A stretch of DNA of 64,000 nt from Atrina japonica (GCA_030159075.1 BROG01001217.1:1-64000), one strand, 5' to 3'; positions 45,076 through 56,763 are shown, counted from the first letter of the stretch. The notes: generated by a model from the sequence alone, not told the origin. Translations and numbers: made by a program.

Positions 45076-45186
45076 ATGGCAGAAGATAGACCATGTCAGC
45101 CTGATGCTTCACCAGTTACTCTATTCAAATCAAACGTTTTTGAGACTTTTTATGGTTATACTTTTGCTGAAGTGCTTATGTTCTAA
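45076..45186 (+). CDS. Small ORF, 36 aa, possible first exon
   Basis: ATG in a near-ideal context (ccaagATGG) opens MAEDRPCQPDASPVTLF and continues to TAA. I do not recognise it. Its 3' end runs into the fold-back at 45170, so it may belong to that element or be chance. No downstream exon was identified. Confidence 0.2.
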   Translation: MAEDRPCQPDASPVTLFKSNVFETFYGYTFAEVLMF

Positions 45187-45490
45187 ATATTAGACGTCAC
45201 AATTAAACTGTGACATCATTTTACCGGACAGATGTTGTTCTTGCGAGAACGAATAAACTCCTAATGAATGCTTTTTCCTGTGTTTGTAAAACAAGTAAAG
45301 TCTTATGAACTAAGGCATTACCTTAAAAGAGAGTGCAGCTCCTTGTTTTACACTTGCAGGAAATAACATTCATTGAGAATCTATCCGTTCTCAGTAGGGC
45401 AACACCTTTTTTGCAAAATGACATAATAGTTAAATTATGATGTCAAATATTTAGAACATAATTAGCATTTCTTGTGTTACTTAAACTTAG
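45170..45490. repeat. Fold-back element, ~135-bp arms
   Basis: The left arm 'atgttctaaatatt.gac' to 'cctg.gtttgtaaaacaag' is repeated inverted from about 45345 to 45485. The spacer is only ~50 bp. MITE-like, no coding. Confidence 0.75.
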
Positions 45491-45743
45491 TCTATGTAAT
45501 GTTTTCTAGTACAATACAGACAGTACATGTAGTTAAGTACCTTGTTGCCAAAGGTTTTTAGAAGATGACTTTTTAGTGTTCATGGAGAAAGTAAATGAGA
45601 CTATAGTGTAGTTAGTATTACATTTTGGGTGATTTCTAATCATTGTGTTCACTTTGCAAATGGCCTTTGGGTATTTGAGCTGTACTCTCTATAACACAAT
45701 GTTGCTTAGCTATTGTTTTGTAACATTTCATCCTTGAGTCAAG

Positions 45744-45925
45744 TGAACTAAAAGTAATCACAGGTGAAATACAATTAAAATTAAGTAAGGGTTTGACTGT
45801 CCATTTCTGGTGCAAATTTCAACCGTCTAGCTGCTTTCAAAAGTAAAAGATGACAAGTAAGTTACTTTATTTAAATTGTATTTCACCTGTAACTAGACTT
45901 TTAATAGTTCACCTGAGGGTGAAAA
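45744..45925. repeat. Fold-back element, ~45-60-bp arms
   Basis: 'gtgaactaaaagt', 'acaggtgaaatacaatt' at the left is matched inverted by 'aattgtatttcacctgt', 'actttta.tagttcac' at the right. Confidence 0.75.
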
Positions 45926-46568
45926 TTGACATTACAAATTTAAAAACTTTATTGTAATCTGGGGTATCATCAAATTCTAAGGTCCTAAATTTATCAGGGG
46001 CCTACTTTCATCAATGTTCATCTTTGTATATATATTGTTTAATCATGTCAGATCATGTGCATAAACATAAATAAAAGTAAAACGGTTACCAAACATTTGC
46101 TTTCTTATGATATTTTTGAGAATGCAATTCAAGTATGCAAGTATGTATTTGGTATAATTTCAATAACACAATAATTGGATCAAATCACTTGCTATAAACC
46201 CAAAGCTTTATCGTTTGCACAGTCTGTAAAGACATGTAAGCAGTGGATGTCACACGTTTTTCTTGGTCTTTGTTGTGTTCATACATCATTACATGTACAT
46301 GTATCAGTTGATAATATAACAGCTGAAATTAGGATCCAATAATGGCAGTGCCCAAATATCATTGAGTGTAAAATGTTTCTTGAATGGAAAGAATAAGAAT
46401 ATCTTTCAAAATAACCTGATATTATAGAAAGGTAATGTAGATAATGGTAGGCTTACTGATTTATTTTCATGGAAATTGCTTGAAAAATGTTTCAAATTGA
46501 TGCAACAGTTTTGCCTGTCGAAAATAAGGCAATTTGGATACAAAAGGGTACATTGTATATATGTAATT

Positions 46569-46619
46569 AGGGCTTTCCACTACTAGTGGAAAACCCTATT
46601 GTTATTGTCGTGTTTATTC

Positions 46620-46662
<43 letters not shown>
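46569..46662. repeat. Near-perfect palindrome followed by (ATT)n
   Basis: agggctttccacta / tagtggaaaaccct is a 29-bp palindrome, followed after ~20 bp by about 40 bp of ATT triplets. The combination is like the terminus of an abundant dispersed repeat. Downstream (47040-47600) ACGTCAAA words recur without a clear period. Confidence 0.65.
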
Positions 46663-46663
<1 letters not shown>

Positions 46664-48233
46664 TTTCCTGTCACCACGATTTAACAAAATTGGTACGTTT
46701 CACTCAAACTTTCTATACGTGTTCTTATTCGTTCTCTTCCGAGGATGTGCTGCGAACTTTTTGGGTCAGCCATGTTGGGCCCTATAGGGGCCCGCCCTGT
46801 CTTCGTGATTTTATCATGAGGTCTCAATTTGCAGAAATTATTCGTGCGATTTCGTTGTGCATTGAGATTTAGATTCTCCTCACTGAGACGAGGATGCATG
46901 GTCGACTTCATTTTTGCATATCTCTTAAGGGTTTCCGAGATATTCGCATTGAAAATTCGCCGAAAATCACGAATTTTTTACTTCGTCCGAATTTCGAAAA
47001 ACAAAGTTCATTTTTGGGCATTTTGTCACGTTTTGTGTTGAAAAAATGTCTTATTTTTTTCCTACGTCAAATTTTGACGTTGACGTAAATTTTCAAATCC
47101 GACGTTTTTGACGTTTTTTTCGAACGTTTTGAATTCTTTTTCACACAATACGTTGATAAAGTACGTCTTTTATCTCTGTAATGTGTCAGACTGATTTTTT
47201 ATTTGGTACTTTAGAATTCTGACCCAAAATGCGCTTTTTCGGTCCTTAGCACATATCTCGTGCACTCTTCTTTCGAATTTCGAATTTTTTCGTATCACAT
47301 GTTACGCATACTTAGTTATTATGAAAACATTTAAAATACTTCAATTCAAATTGATGATTTTGAAGAAATTGTAAGTAAAACGTTGCAGGCCTGTGCATCG
47401 ATTTTCGTTACGTGTGCTACGGTTGTTCACGTCATTTTGAATCAGTTCATTTGAAACTCTCAGTAACGATTGACAAAGCAAACGTGCATCGCTGTATAGT
47501 TTTTGGAATGTTTTTGAAAAAAAATAAAGGGACTACGACATCCGAACCCAATTTTTGTTTTTCTGTAATTACGTCATAACGTTTGACGCAAAACGTCAAA
47601 TTTTTTACCAACTGATAGAGAAAGTGACGGGTCATCATATCAATCGATCAAAAGTTTCGTAAAGACAACACACTTTCAAAAATTAAGGATTTGTATAAAC
47701 TGGTAAGAATACTGAAATTTTGCTGAGTCAGGTCTAAATTATCAATAAAAACCGTATACGATTGAACAAGACTCGTCGGGCGGAAACTCTGTTATGTTAA
47801 ATGTAGTATTTTTCTTTATTTAATATCTCGTGTACTAAAACTCTTTGGATAACTATATGTATGAGATTCCTGTAGGGAATTAAACTAAGATATTTTACAG
47901 AATTAGTTACTGAATCTTCGGCACGTGTTGGTTCAAAAAATAATTACGAGTCCCAATTAGAATTCGTGTATAGTGTGTTAGAGTACATATAGGACAGAGA
48001 AAACTCGTCTTTTTCGAACAATAAAAACAGTACATGAAAGTATTTCTGAATTTATCATATAAAACGTTAAAGTTGTTCTTAAAACCTTAATCCTTAAAAG
48101 TTGTCGTAGAGGGACTGTCTCAAAAACTCAGTGTATGGACACCCATTCGTGTTATATTGCCATTAGTTATCATCATATATTTAGTTGGAATTATTTCCTC
48201 TCATTTTAATTACATCTGTTCTAACATTGTTAT

Positions 48234-48335
48234 ATACCCCGCAAACAGATTTGGGGGTATATAGGAATCACATTGTCCGTCTGTCTGTCCGTTTGCTGTC
48301 CGTCTGTCTGTCCGTCTGTCTGTCTGGTTAAGAAG
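48234..48335. repeat. Hairpin followed by (GTCT/GTCC)n
   Basis: tatacccc-gcaaacagattt-gggggtata forms a stem, followed by a GTCCGTCTGTCT-type tetranucleotide run. Confidence 0.65.
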
Positions 48336-48539
48336 TTTTGAAAAGTGAATTTATCTTTAAGTTTAAGTGCTACCTTCGTCAAAAAAGTTGGGGCGGGGGT
48401 ACATAGGCGTCGGGAGCCGGGGGCGGGCTAGGGGGGGGGCTTAGCCCCCCCCCCCCCACTTTTTTTGCAAAGATCGGCATAGATGTTGAAAATTGGGGCT
48501 TAAAGTCGGTTTAGCCCCCCACTGCCGGCGCGTGTGTGT

Positions 48540-49065
48540 AAAGAAAATATACATAAAGTTTCAATTTAATCGAGCAAAAGTTCCCTACGCATAGACCCAG
48601 GAGCCAAGGAGCTATCCCCATTAAGCATGTTGATGTGTTTGGATGCAGTAAAATATATCTACGGGTTTCCGAATTTCAAAAGTAGAGGGACCGTCTCAAA
48701 AACTCATAGTAGTAATTTTCTTTTTTTAATAAACAAACAAAAATAGTATAGGAAATATTATAACAGCTATGTCGGGAATTATGCAAAGAAAATATACATA
48801 AAGTTTGAATTTAATCGAGCAAAAGTTCCCTACGCATAGACCCAGGAGCCAAGGAGCTATCCCCATTAAGCATGTTAATGTGTTTGGATGCAGTAAAATA
48901 TATCTACGGGTTTCCGAATTTCAAAAGTAGAGGGACCGTCTCAAAAACTCGTAGTAGTAATTTTCTTTTTTTTTAATAAACAAACAAAAATAGTATAGGA
49001 AATATTATAACAGCTATGTCGGGAATTATGCAAAGAAAATATACATAAACTTTCAATTTAATCAA
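48540..49065. repeat. ~246-bp tandem duplication with partial third copy
   Basis: 'aaagaaaatatacataaa' starts at 48540, 48785 and 49032. Each full copy includes 'cctacgcatagacccaggag' and 'agagggaccgtctcaaaaac'. The last phrase also occurs at about 48107. Confidence 0.88.
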
Positions 49066-49277
49066 TTTTATACACTGACTAAAACACAGACACACTTACG
49101 GAAAAATAATAAACGCACGCACACATTTATAGGACTATAAATAGTACCGATTTTCCCCGACACAAACAAACATACATAATTTACAAATGAAGACAGAGAC
49201 ACATACATACATAATTTACATATGAAGACACAGAGACAAGCGGACTGACTAACGGACAGACACATTGACAGACACAC

Positions 49278-50048
49278 AGACCGAAAAACACGCAAATATA
49301 CTCATTAAGAATTGTTTCCGACATGAACAAACAAACATATATTTACAATTCGGACTGACGGATAGACAGTACTAATGCTTACTAAGTATAGAGGCTAGCC
49401 CTCCCCGAGAACCAAACCGATATGTATTAGAGCGGGTAGACGATTATAGTAAAAACACATACGCCCCTATACACAAAAGAGATTATCGATTTTTTTAATT
49501 ATTATTATTCACGCATACGGAAAACAAATATCGGCCGTCAAACGGCTTTTTATCTATTCGCCTCAAATTCATACGCAGAGAGAGAGAGAGAGAGAGAGAG
49601 CAGTAGCGGATTTATGAGGGCGAAAGGGGTGTATGCCCTTGAATGCTAAAATAAAGAGTAAAAGTTTTGTAATAAAGAAAAATGTGTAAAACTATTTTAA
49701 GAAAATGCGTAGAATTAATAGAAAGAAGAATTAGTCACAGACCGAAAAACACACACGCAAATATACTCATTAAGAATTGTTTCCGACATGAACAAACAAA
49801 CATTTATTTACAATACGGACTGACGGGCAGACAGTACTAATGTTTACTAAGTATAGAGGCTAGCCCTCCCCGAGAACCAAACCGATATGTATTAGAGCGG
49901 GTAGACAATGTGACGGGCTTAGAGTAAAAACACATACGGCCCTATACACAAAAGTGATTATCGATTTTTTAATTATTATTATTCACGCATACGGAAAACA
50001 AATATCGGCCGTGAAACGGCTTTTTATCTGTTCGCCTCAAATTCATAC

Positions 50049-50092
<44 letters not shown>
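49278..50092. repeat. Direct duplication (~460-bp offset) each ending in (GA)n
   Basis: 'agaccgaaaaacac', 'gaattgtttccgacatgaac', 'gaggctagccctccccgaga', 'ggaaaacaaatatcggccgt' and a (GA)n run appear at 49278-49600 and again at 49738-50090. The second copy has extra bases. A (GA)n ends each unit (49577-49600 and 50050-50090). Confidence 0.88.
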
Positions 50093-50094
<2 letters not shown>

Positions 50095-50639
50095 GTAGTT
50101 TTATCATTTATGCCAGACATATGATTATGATTTCGGAAAACAATAAATAGGAGTTAAAAGGCATCGTTAATCAAAGGGGTGTTTCGTCCCTACATCCATT
50201 TTGTACCAAGATGTTTCGGATTTCGCATTTATCACCTCAGCGAAACATTTCTGTATTTTATGTATAAAAAGTCTTCTATTCATATCAGCGATGAATAACA
50301 CTTGTTAAGCTTTATATAACGCTGATAATATATACTTCACTGAAATAAAACGAAGCTCCTCCACTTTCCAACTATCTAAATGTCATGTTAATTTCAATAA
50401 AATAAGTCTTTGTTAAAAATCTTGAGATATTTCATTTCTCAACAAAACAAAATTGGTTTCTTTTTTAATTCAAATCGTTCTGGAAAGCCCATCGTATTCG
50501 TATTCGATACGAATTCTAGTTTAATATGTATCTATAAATTTCCTTTTCTAAGCCAGTAAAATTCCTATTTTTAGCAACATAGTACTGCATTTATTCAGTT
50601 AATGAAAATAGGCATAACAGGATTTACATGTAATAGTAA

Positions 50640-51110
50640 TAATGCTACATGTACATGTACATGTAGGTCATTGGTGTACATAAAATCTTTTGTACAAGTA
50701 AAAGGGCATGGAAGGTAAGATAACTTGTAAAAATGGCAAATTAGGACGGGACAGCAATAAGCAAGTCATGGAAGGTAGGGAAACGTGTAGAAAGGACAAG
50801 AAAGACCTAAACTGGGGCAGGGAAGGCACATACCAAGATAGATCAGGATACCCTAATAGGGAACTTGTAAGAAGGGAAGTATAGGGTCAAATTAGAGCAG
50901 GAAAGGCATGGTACAATGCACATGTAGGTAGGGAAACTTGTAGTACAATGTAAGGGCATGAAAGATCCAAATTGTGACAGGGAAGGTCAATGCTAAGGCA
51001 CAGCAGGATTGTGATACTGATAGAGTAGGTTAGGGCCAAACTTGGGCAGGGAAACTTGTAGTAACTAAGTTAGGGCAAAATTTGGGCTGGTAAGACAAAA
51101 CCCAAGACAG
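50640..51110. repeat. Degenerate tandem repeat, gggcagggaa-type
   Basis: Phrases 'gggcagggaaggca', 'gggaaacttgtag' and 'aggatgccctgata' recur with irregular spacing. No frame. Confidence 0.5.
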
Positions 51111-51334
51111 GATGCCCTGATAAAATCCTCTTGCTGGAATACTGGTACTGAATGTTTCGCTTGTAACAGAATTTACAAGCATAATCAATTAACCTGTTGC
51201 TTACTATTGTTTTCACTGTATTTCTGTATTTTACAATTTGTAGATATAAGTTTGAATTCATTGCCATCAAATTTCAATTTTGAACAAACAATTTTGATTT
51301 TGAATAGTGTTTGATGCCACACACAAAAAAATTT

Positions 51335-51555
51335 TCAGTTATATTATGGCGACCACATTTGAATGGTGGAGGAGAGAACCTGGTTGAAATGTATCTGGGA
51401 AGAGACCACCGGCCTTCTCCAAGTAAACTGGCAAACTTTCTCACAAAAATCAGCTTACATGTAAGTTTCAACGGGGCTCAAACCTGTGCTGACCAAAAGT
51501 GAGAGACTTTATGGTTCAAAGCGCAGTGCTCCAACCACTCAGCCATGGAGGCCCC
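51335..51555 (-). mobile_element. tRNA-derived SINE, copy 3 (best preserved)
   Basis: Read on the minus strand it starts with 'tggctgagtggttggagcac' (A-box of a tRNA-like head). About 50 bp later comes 'ggtttgagccccg' (B-box), then a body ('agaaagtttgccag', 'accaggttctctcc') ending near 'accataatataactg'. Two more copies lie at 19780 and 25700 in the same orientation. RNA polymerase III would transcribe it from these boxes. Confidence 0.8.
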
Positions 51556-51643
51556 ATATTTTGAATGAGTTACTATACATGTGCGTATAATTTTAAGACT
51601 TTTAAGTAAATATATGATTTGTATAATTGTTCTTCTTTTTTAG

Positions 51644-51742
51644 TTGCTTCTGGTGATTGTCCTCTTGTCCTGGGTGTACACTATCCTAGCCGGGCGCTTT
51701 GCAGCAGTAAAGTACGTAGAGAAGCGTTTTCCTACATCTTAG
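51644..51742 (+). CDS. Candidate last exon of an unidentified membrane protein
   Basis: A strong acceptor (ttgttcttcttttttag) is followed by 32 open codons and TAG: LLLVIVLLSWVYTILAGRF, then AAVKYVEKRFPTS. This looks like one membrane helix with a short basic tail. I do not recognise the protein and found no upstream exon. An AATAAA at 51783-51788 would serve as its polyadenylation signal. Alternatively the segment is a 5' untranslated exon of CRCP that is open by chance, or the two frames share one mRNA. Confidence 0.4.
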   Translation: MLLVIVLLSWVYTILAGRFAAVKYVEKRFPTS

Positions 51743-51782
51743 ATTCTTGAAAATTTAAAGCTATTCAAAATACTCTACTACA

Positions 51783-51788
51783 AATAAA
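51783..51788 (+). terminator. AATAAA directly adjoining the CRCP start codon
   Basis: AATAAA ends at the base before the ATG of CRCP. If used by the upstream exon, cleavage would fall inside CRCP coding sequence; if not, it is just the A-rich leader. Confidence 0.3.
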
Positions 51789-52229
51789 ATGGAGGTTATA
51801 AACGAAAATGCTGGAATGTTGAGCAATTTTGAAGTGTATAGTCTTCTGTCAGATATCCAAGCTGGGAGAGGACATAAGAAACCAAACAAACACCAGCAAC
51901 AACTGGCAACTATTACTTATGAAACAGTTAAATACTTAGAAAAGACTCCATGTGCTAAACAAAATCCTGAAATCATTGAACAGTTCATGAAAGATCTGAT
52001 GCCATACAATTTAACTAAAGCAGAAAAATTACAAATAATTAATCAGTGTCCATCTTCAGCAGTTGAAATTCAGCTGATTGTAGAAGAAAGTGAAGAAAGA
52101 CTGACAGAGAAACAGATTTATGAGTTACTAGATCTTATAAAGAAGTATTTGCCAGCAGAGGAAGGGGCAGAGGGTATGGAGGAAGAAGGAAATGAGGAAG
52201 AGGTAGAGGATTCAGAAATGGGAGATTAG
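51789..52229 (+). CDS. CRCP: RNA polymerase III subunit RPC9 (CGRP-receptor component protein)
   Basis: A 146-aa protein in one exon, the full length of the family (human 148 aa). Matches run end to end: MEV at the start, LSNFEVY-LL, ITYETVKYLEKTPC, EIIEQFMKDL, LTKAEKLQIINQCPSSAVEI, EIQLIVEESEERLTEKQI and ILPAE-like KYLPAEEG, then an acidic tail. In the polymerase III stalk this HRDC-fold subunit pairs with RPC8 and helps initiation; in vertebrates it was also described as a CGRP-receptor accessory protein. The start has an A at -3 and G at +4. An AATAAA at 52451-52456 ends the transcript. The gene is intronless here whereas the human gene has several introns, but there is no poly-A tract or decay to suggest a dead retrocopy. 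Confidence 0.95.
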   Translation: MEVINENAGMLSNFEVYSLLSDIQAGRGHKKPNKHQQQLATITYETVKYLEKTPCAKQNPEIIEQFMKDLMPYNLTKAEKLQIINQCPSSAVEIQLIVEESEERLTEKQIYELLDLIKKYLPAEEGAEGMEEEGNEEEVEDSEMGD

Positions 52230-52450
52230 GAAACTTGACAAAAACTTTTTATGCTAAAATTTTAATGGACATTTTGTTGAGATGGACCTATTGATTGACA
52301 GATAGATAATGTTTGATGAATAGTTCTTGTGTAGATACAATGTCATGTACATATAGAAGTGTATATTTGGATGTGACACAGGGTATTTGTGCTACCATTG
52401 AATACCCTGGTTTGTTTTGCTTAATTTTACAACATATGTATCAGGCCTAA

Positions 52451-52456
52451 AATAAA
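52451..52456 (+). terminator. Polyadenylation signal of CRCP
   Basis: AATAAA about 220 bp after the CRCP stop codon. Confidence 0.6.
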
Positions 52457-52821
52457 ATGAAGTTTGTTTGCTGTTTGCCCACCGACCCACGGAAATCACC
52501 ACGACTCGGAAAATTTTATTGTCGTTTTCAAAAAAATATTTTTTTATTGACGATCTTTCTGGAACGTATTAGTATTAACTTCGTCTTGATCTCTGAGAAG
52601 ATACATGTATATATTTTGACCGTGGCACTATTATTTATTCAGTGAAACATTATATATATTAACAGTATTTTATCCAAGTAGTATAAAATAATGGCCAGAA
52701 CTTACGTAACATGACACTAGGGGCCTATCGAGGAACTGCAAATTCATAATATGACCTCTTGTAACTCTTCGATATATTACCAATCGTGAATCCATCTACA
52801 GTATTAGGGCATAAATGAGTT

Positions 52822-52986
52822 CGCCGAACTTTGTGTCCCGATTTTAAGCAATTTTTTTTGGATTTTACCCTAATCTCTTTAGAGATTCTGTCTGGCGGGG
52901 CAACACAACAGAATCTCCAAAGGGGTTTATTCAGATTTTACTTACTCAGAAAAGCGCTTAAAATCGGGACATAAAGTTCAGCCTAA
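52822..52986. repeat. Nested fold-back: outer and inner hairpins
   Basis: The outer arms 'aactttgtgtcccgatttta' / 'aaaatcgggacataaagtt' enclose an inner stem gagattctgt / acagaatctc around 'ctggcggggcaaca'. A small MITE-like or structured element. Confidence 0.7.
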
Positions 52987-52989
52987 GCA

Positions 52990-54789
52990 ACTGCTATATC
53001 CCACTCCCAGAATGATATACATATTTTCTCTAAGAATACTATTTATAAATAAAGGAAACCCCAAATCCTGTATGATACATGTTTTACTGAGATAAACAAT
53101 TTATGAAACACCTGTGTAAATTTGTTTGATGTTTCCTCCTTTTATGAAAGCTGAAGGGAATAATGTTATAACAACATAAAATCGTGAAGACAGAAACAAA
53201 AGAGTTGCCTCCCGTTATTTTTTTTATTTCAAAAATATTTGTCAAAACGTAATAATTTTACAAAAACGATACCAAATCTAGTAAAATGAAATCAATTAAA
53301 TTTATACACCTGTTTTCTTTTACATAACCCTGTGTATTTCTCTAAATCACATTAGAAATATATTAAAAAACATCCCAGGAAAGTTATCAATTTAAAACAC
53401 CGACTCTATCACTGCACCGTGCACCTTACTATAAACACTACCTCACCATGTAAATGATTGCCGATGGATGGGAGGTCAAGTTGAAACTCTAATTTGATAC
53501 CAGCAAGTCTGTTTAACTTGCAACCAGTGAACAAGTACTATGAAATGACCATTAGTTTCGATTGATAATTGTTGTACAATAAATCAAATCTTAAATGTCT
53601 TTTAATAATGTTCTAGTACATACATGTTTAATTAATCACGAAATGATACACAAAATGGAACATGTAGCATGAGACACTGTTGCGACGTGGGGCACGGCCC
53701 AACGCAACACGACAGAATTATTCATCCATGCTACCATGGTGCTATCTGAAATTTCTAGGAAGAACATTGACATATACAGATAGATTCCAGAATATCTGCA
53801 TACATTTTATTTATACTCTGTCATAAACCTCTTTGAAAACTTGTTGAAATTTCACAAATAACCTCTCCCTTCTCCTGTCTGTCTCAAACATTTATGACAT
53901 ATGTCCTCATTTACAATTATTTTCATTATACTTTGTACAGAAAATGACAGACTGCAGAATGACATCAGTACTTACATGCGAGAGAACAATATATCGTTTC
54001 CCAACTCGATGCCAGAAAAATTTCCAGTGAAATAAAATAATTTCCCTACCTACCCATAGGTAAAAGGGTAGAGTCGGTAAACAGCAAACAGAATATTTTA
54101 TGTCTGGCCTCAATAAATCTCATTAATATTCATGTTCTTGAATTCACCAATGAAATTCAGCATTTTTGAATTTGGGCAAGTCAAACTCGTCACTATTTTA
54201 CAACCTATCTTCCATTCTTTTAGAATGTCTTTTTGAAATTCATGAATGCAACCCATTGATTTTAAATACCTGGTATATTTACTTCTGTTATAATCAACGT
54301 CTACTTCAGTCATTTTCCCTGTCCTTGTTTATAAAACTTTACCATAATAGACTCTGTAAAGCCTTATCTGATTGGTTGAAATGTCATCAGAAAAAAGCTA
54401 GCAATGGCATGGCTATTAATATTAATCAGTAGTGCTGAGATTCAAGGAAAGTAACCCAAGGCATTTAGTGGCAGTGCAAATACCCTGGGTGGCACTGACG
54501 ATGACATGTACATAAATTAATGACATGTCACATGATTTCTGAAGATATGTTATTTTGTAGTCTACAGATTGTTAGATACATTGTATGTTACATGATTGAT
54601 TACATGTTTATTTCAGCAAGTACTGAAGAAATACATAGTGCAGCTACTTCAAAACTCATTACATGTACATGTATTTACTTAATTTTTATGTATCCATGTA
54701 CATGTATGATAGAAAATACAATGATTTCTTTGTTATAAAATATCAACTCTCATCTTTTCTTTTCAATTGAGTGAAATTTAATATTTGGA
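52990..54789. other. Spacer without recognised gene
   Basis: AT-rich. 'gtttgctgttt' at 52466 recurs inverted near 54085 next to 'accgac'/'ccgactctaccc', hinting at repeat ends, but nothing more could be supported. Opposing short frames near 54110-54432 show no motif. Confidence 0.3.
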
Positions 54790-55110
54790 TTACTTATCCA
54801 CTTCGTCCCTGGTGGGACAATTGGCTGCTATGAGTCACCTCCAATTTTTGCGGTCTTGGGCTGGAGCATTTGCTGCACCCCATGAAAGACCCATATCCAG
54901 CTCTGCCTTCATTGTTCTCCACCATGTTGTTTTTGGCCTTCTCCTTTTTTGTTTCCCCATGGAGGTCCATTTTAAGGCAACTTTTGGGATACTCTCATTG
55001 GGCATCCTGATAATGTGATCAAGCCATCTCGGTCTTCTCATCTTGATTTCAAGGGACATAGAGTTACTCCCCGTCCTCCTGTACAGGTCCTCATTTGAAA
55101 TCTTAATATT
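54790..55110 (-). pseudogene. LINE ORF2 C-terminal fragment
   Basis: On the minus strand: ISNEDLYRRTG, MRRPRWLDHIIRMP, KRRRPKTTWWRTMKAEL and WGAANAPAQDRKNWR, then an in-frame TGA (54837-54835), then LIAANCPTRDEVDK and a true stop. The order R-WLGH--R, GR--TW and DR-WR is the standard C-terminus of non-LTR retrotransposon reverse transcriptase proteins. The 5' side is truncated, as expected of LINE insertions. A single stop codon suggests a relatively young but dead copy. Confidence 0.8.
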
Positions 55111-55169
55111 TGGATAGAAGTGATAAAACACATACATATATACGTACCGACATGTATACTGGTACATGT

Positions 55170-56720
55170 ATTTATACCATACTGCTAATTATTATATTTA
55201 ATTGAAAAAATATTCATTGCTAAAAAAAAAAAAAAAGAAATAAAATGAAATTTGCATTCCTAATCAAGATGCGCAGTAGGAAATTTATGATTTCATAAAT
55301 CTAAAAAAAAAATTGCCAAATTCTATCATGAAGTATCATTTAAATTATTTTGTTTTAGGTGTTTGTAGATTTAGTAAACTCATCAAATTTTAAACTATAA
55401 GAAACATGATTTTACACAAATATAAAATTTTGATCTTGCAATTACATCTAAGATGCTGTAAATGAGCATGTCCAAAAGCTCTGTGAAACATAGTTACTTA
55501 TTACTGTATACATGTACCATACCTGGAAATTTTTGCCCTTAGATGATAGGGTGAATTTAAACTGAAAGCCAAAATTTTTAGTTAAATAACTGAATGCATG
55601 CCATGCATGAGACAATTGTGACTTAGGGCCAGTTGAAGATAAGATGAACATGTTTTCTGTCATAAAAGGCAAAAAATAACCAGGGGCTAAATTTTTCAGG
55701 AAACCTATATAGTACATCACATGTACCATATATAAAAGTTTGACATTTTCTGGTTTTTGCACTCTTCACTTGATTTGATTAATTGTGAAATTACAGTTCA
55801 AATATTCTTGAATAAATTGTGAACAGTAAGTATTTGAATACAGTATCATCATTCAAGTATTTAGTCACATGTCTTGTATAGGTATATTATGCAACATAGC
55901 ATTATTACAGATAGGCACGGAAAAGGATAAGCTGGGTATGGGAGAATTTTTCAGTCAGAAAGTGAGTTCAAAATTTAATTTTCACCTAAACTTATATTTT
56001 AATTCATGATTGAAATTGTTTGAATTCCCACAGGTTTACCTGGAAATAATACATGCATTTGTCTATACATGTATAGTAATCAGCCTACATTTATCATTTA
56101 TTTTCAGGTAATGGAAAACATTGAAGCTAATAATGAAAGAATATATGCATGAAATACAAATACATGTATTTAAATAAGATTTGATAAGTAGTCACAAATA
56201 TTTGAATGCAGATTTTATTATTAGTACACATGTACATTCAGCTTATAAATTTGTATTTGATAAAGTGAAAGTCAAAGCCGTGATTTAGATTTCATATCAA
56301 CAAAATGACAGGGTTATCTGTCACAGTTATCTCCCCTTTACAACATCATGTTAGTATTTAGATGATGATGATGATGATGTACATGTATAGGGATTTGAAT
56401 ATTGTGATCTAACAGTTAAAGAACATTCTGTATCTCTCTTTCCAGTGTCAGATTCAGTGGGGGAGTAAAAGGCGTACACCCAGGTGGACGCTAAAGTACA
56501 GATTTTTATACATGTACAGGAAAAAATTCTTAACAAAAACTTCACAATATTGTTTTAGTTAAACATAATAAATGATTACTGTTTGTACTGCATTAATGGT
56601 GCTGACACATAAATAATTTGGGTAAGATCTCATAATCGTCTTTGATTTAATTCCATTTCTTCATTTGAATAAACCAGATCTCACCATGTGTTTAGTAAAA
56701 AAAATCCTGGATCTGTCCCT
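55170..56720. other. Spacer without recognised gene
   Basis: AT-rich with ACATGTA words, an A-rich run near 55222 and a short (GAT)n near 56361. Frames here show no family motif. Confidence 0.35.
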
Positions 56721-56723
56721 GCT

Positions 56724-56724
56724 T

Positions 56725-56758
<34 letters not shown>
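56724..56758. repeat. (CT)n microsatellite
   Basis: About 34 bp of CT dinucleotides. Confidence 0.9.

Positions 56759-56763
<5 letters not shown>

Noticed and set aside
54110..54432. Opposing 67- and 88-codon frames
   Set aside because: Neither has a motif, splice context or promoter; typical chance frames in AT-rich DNA.
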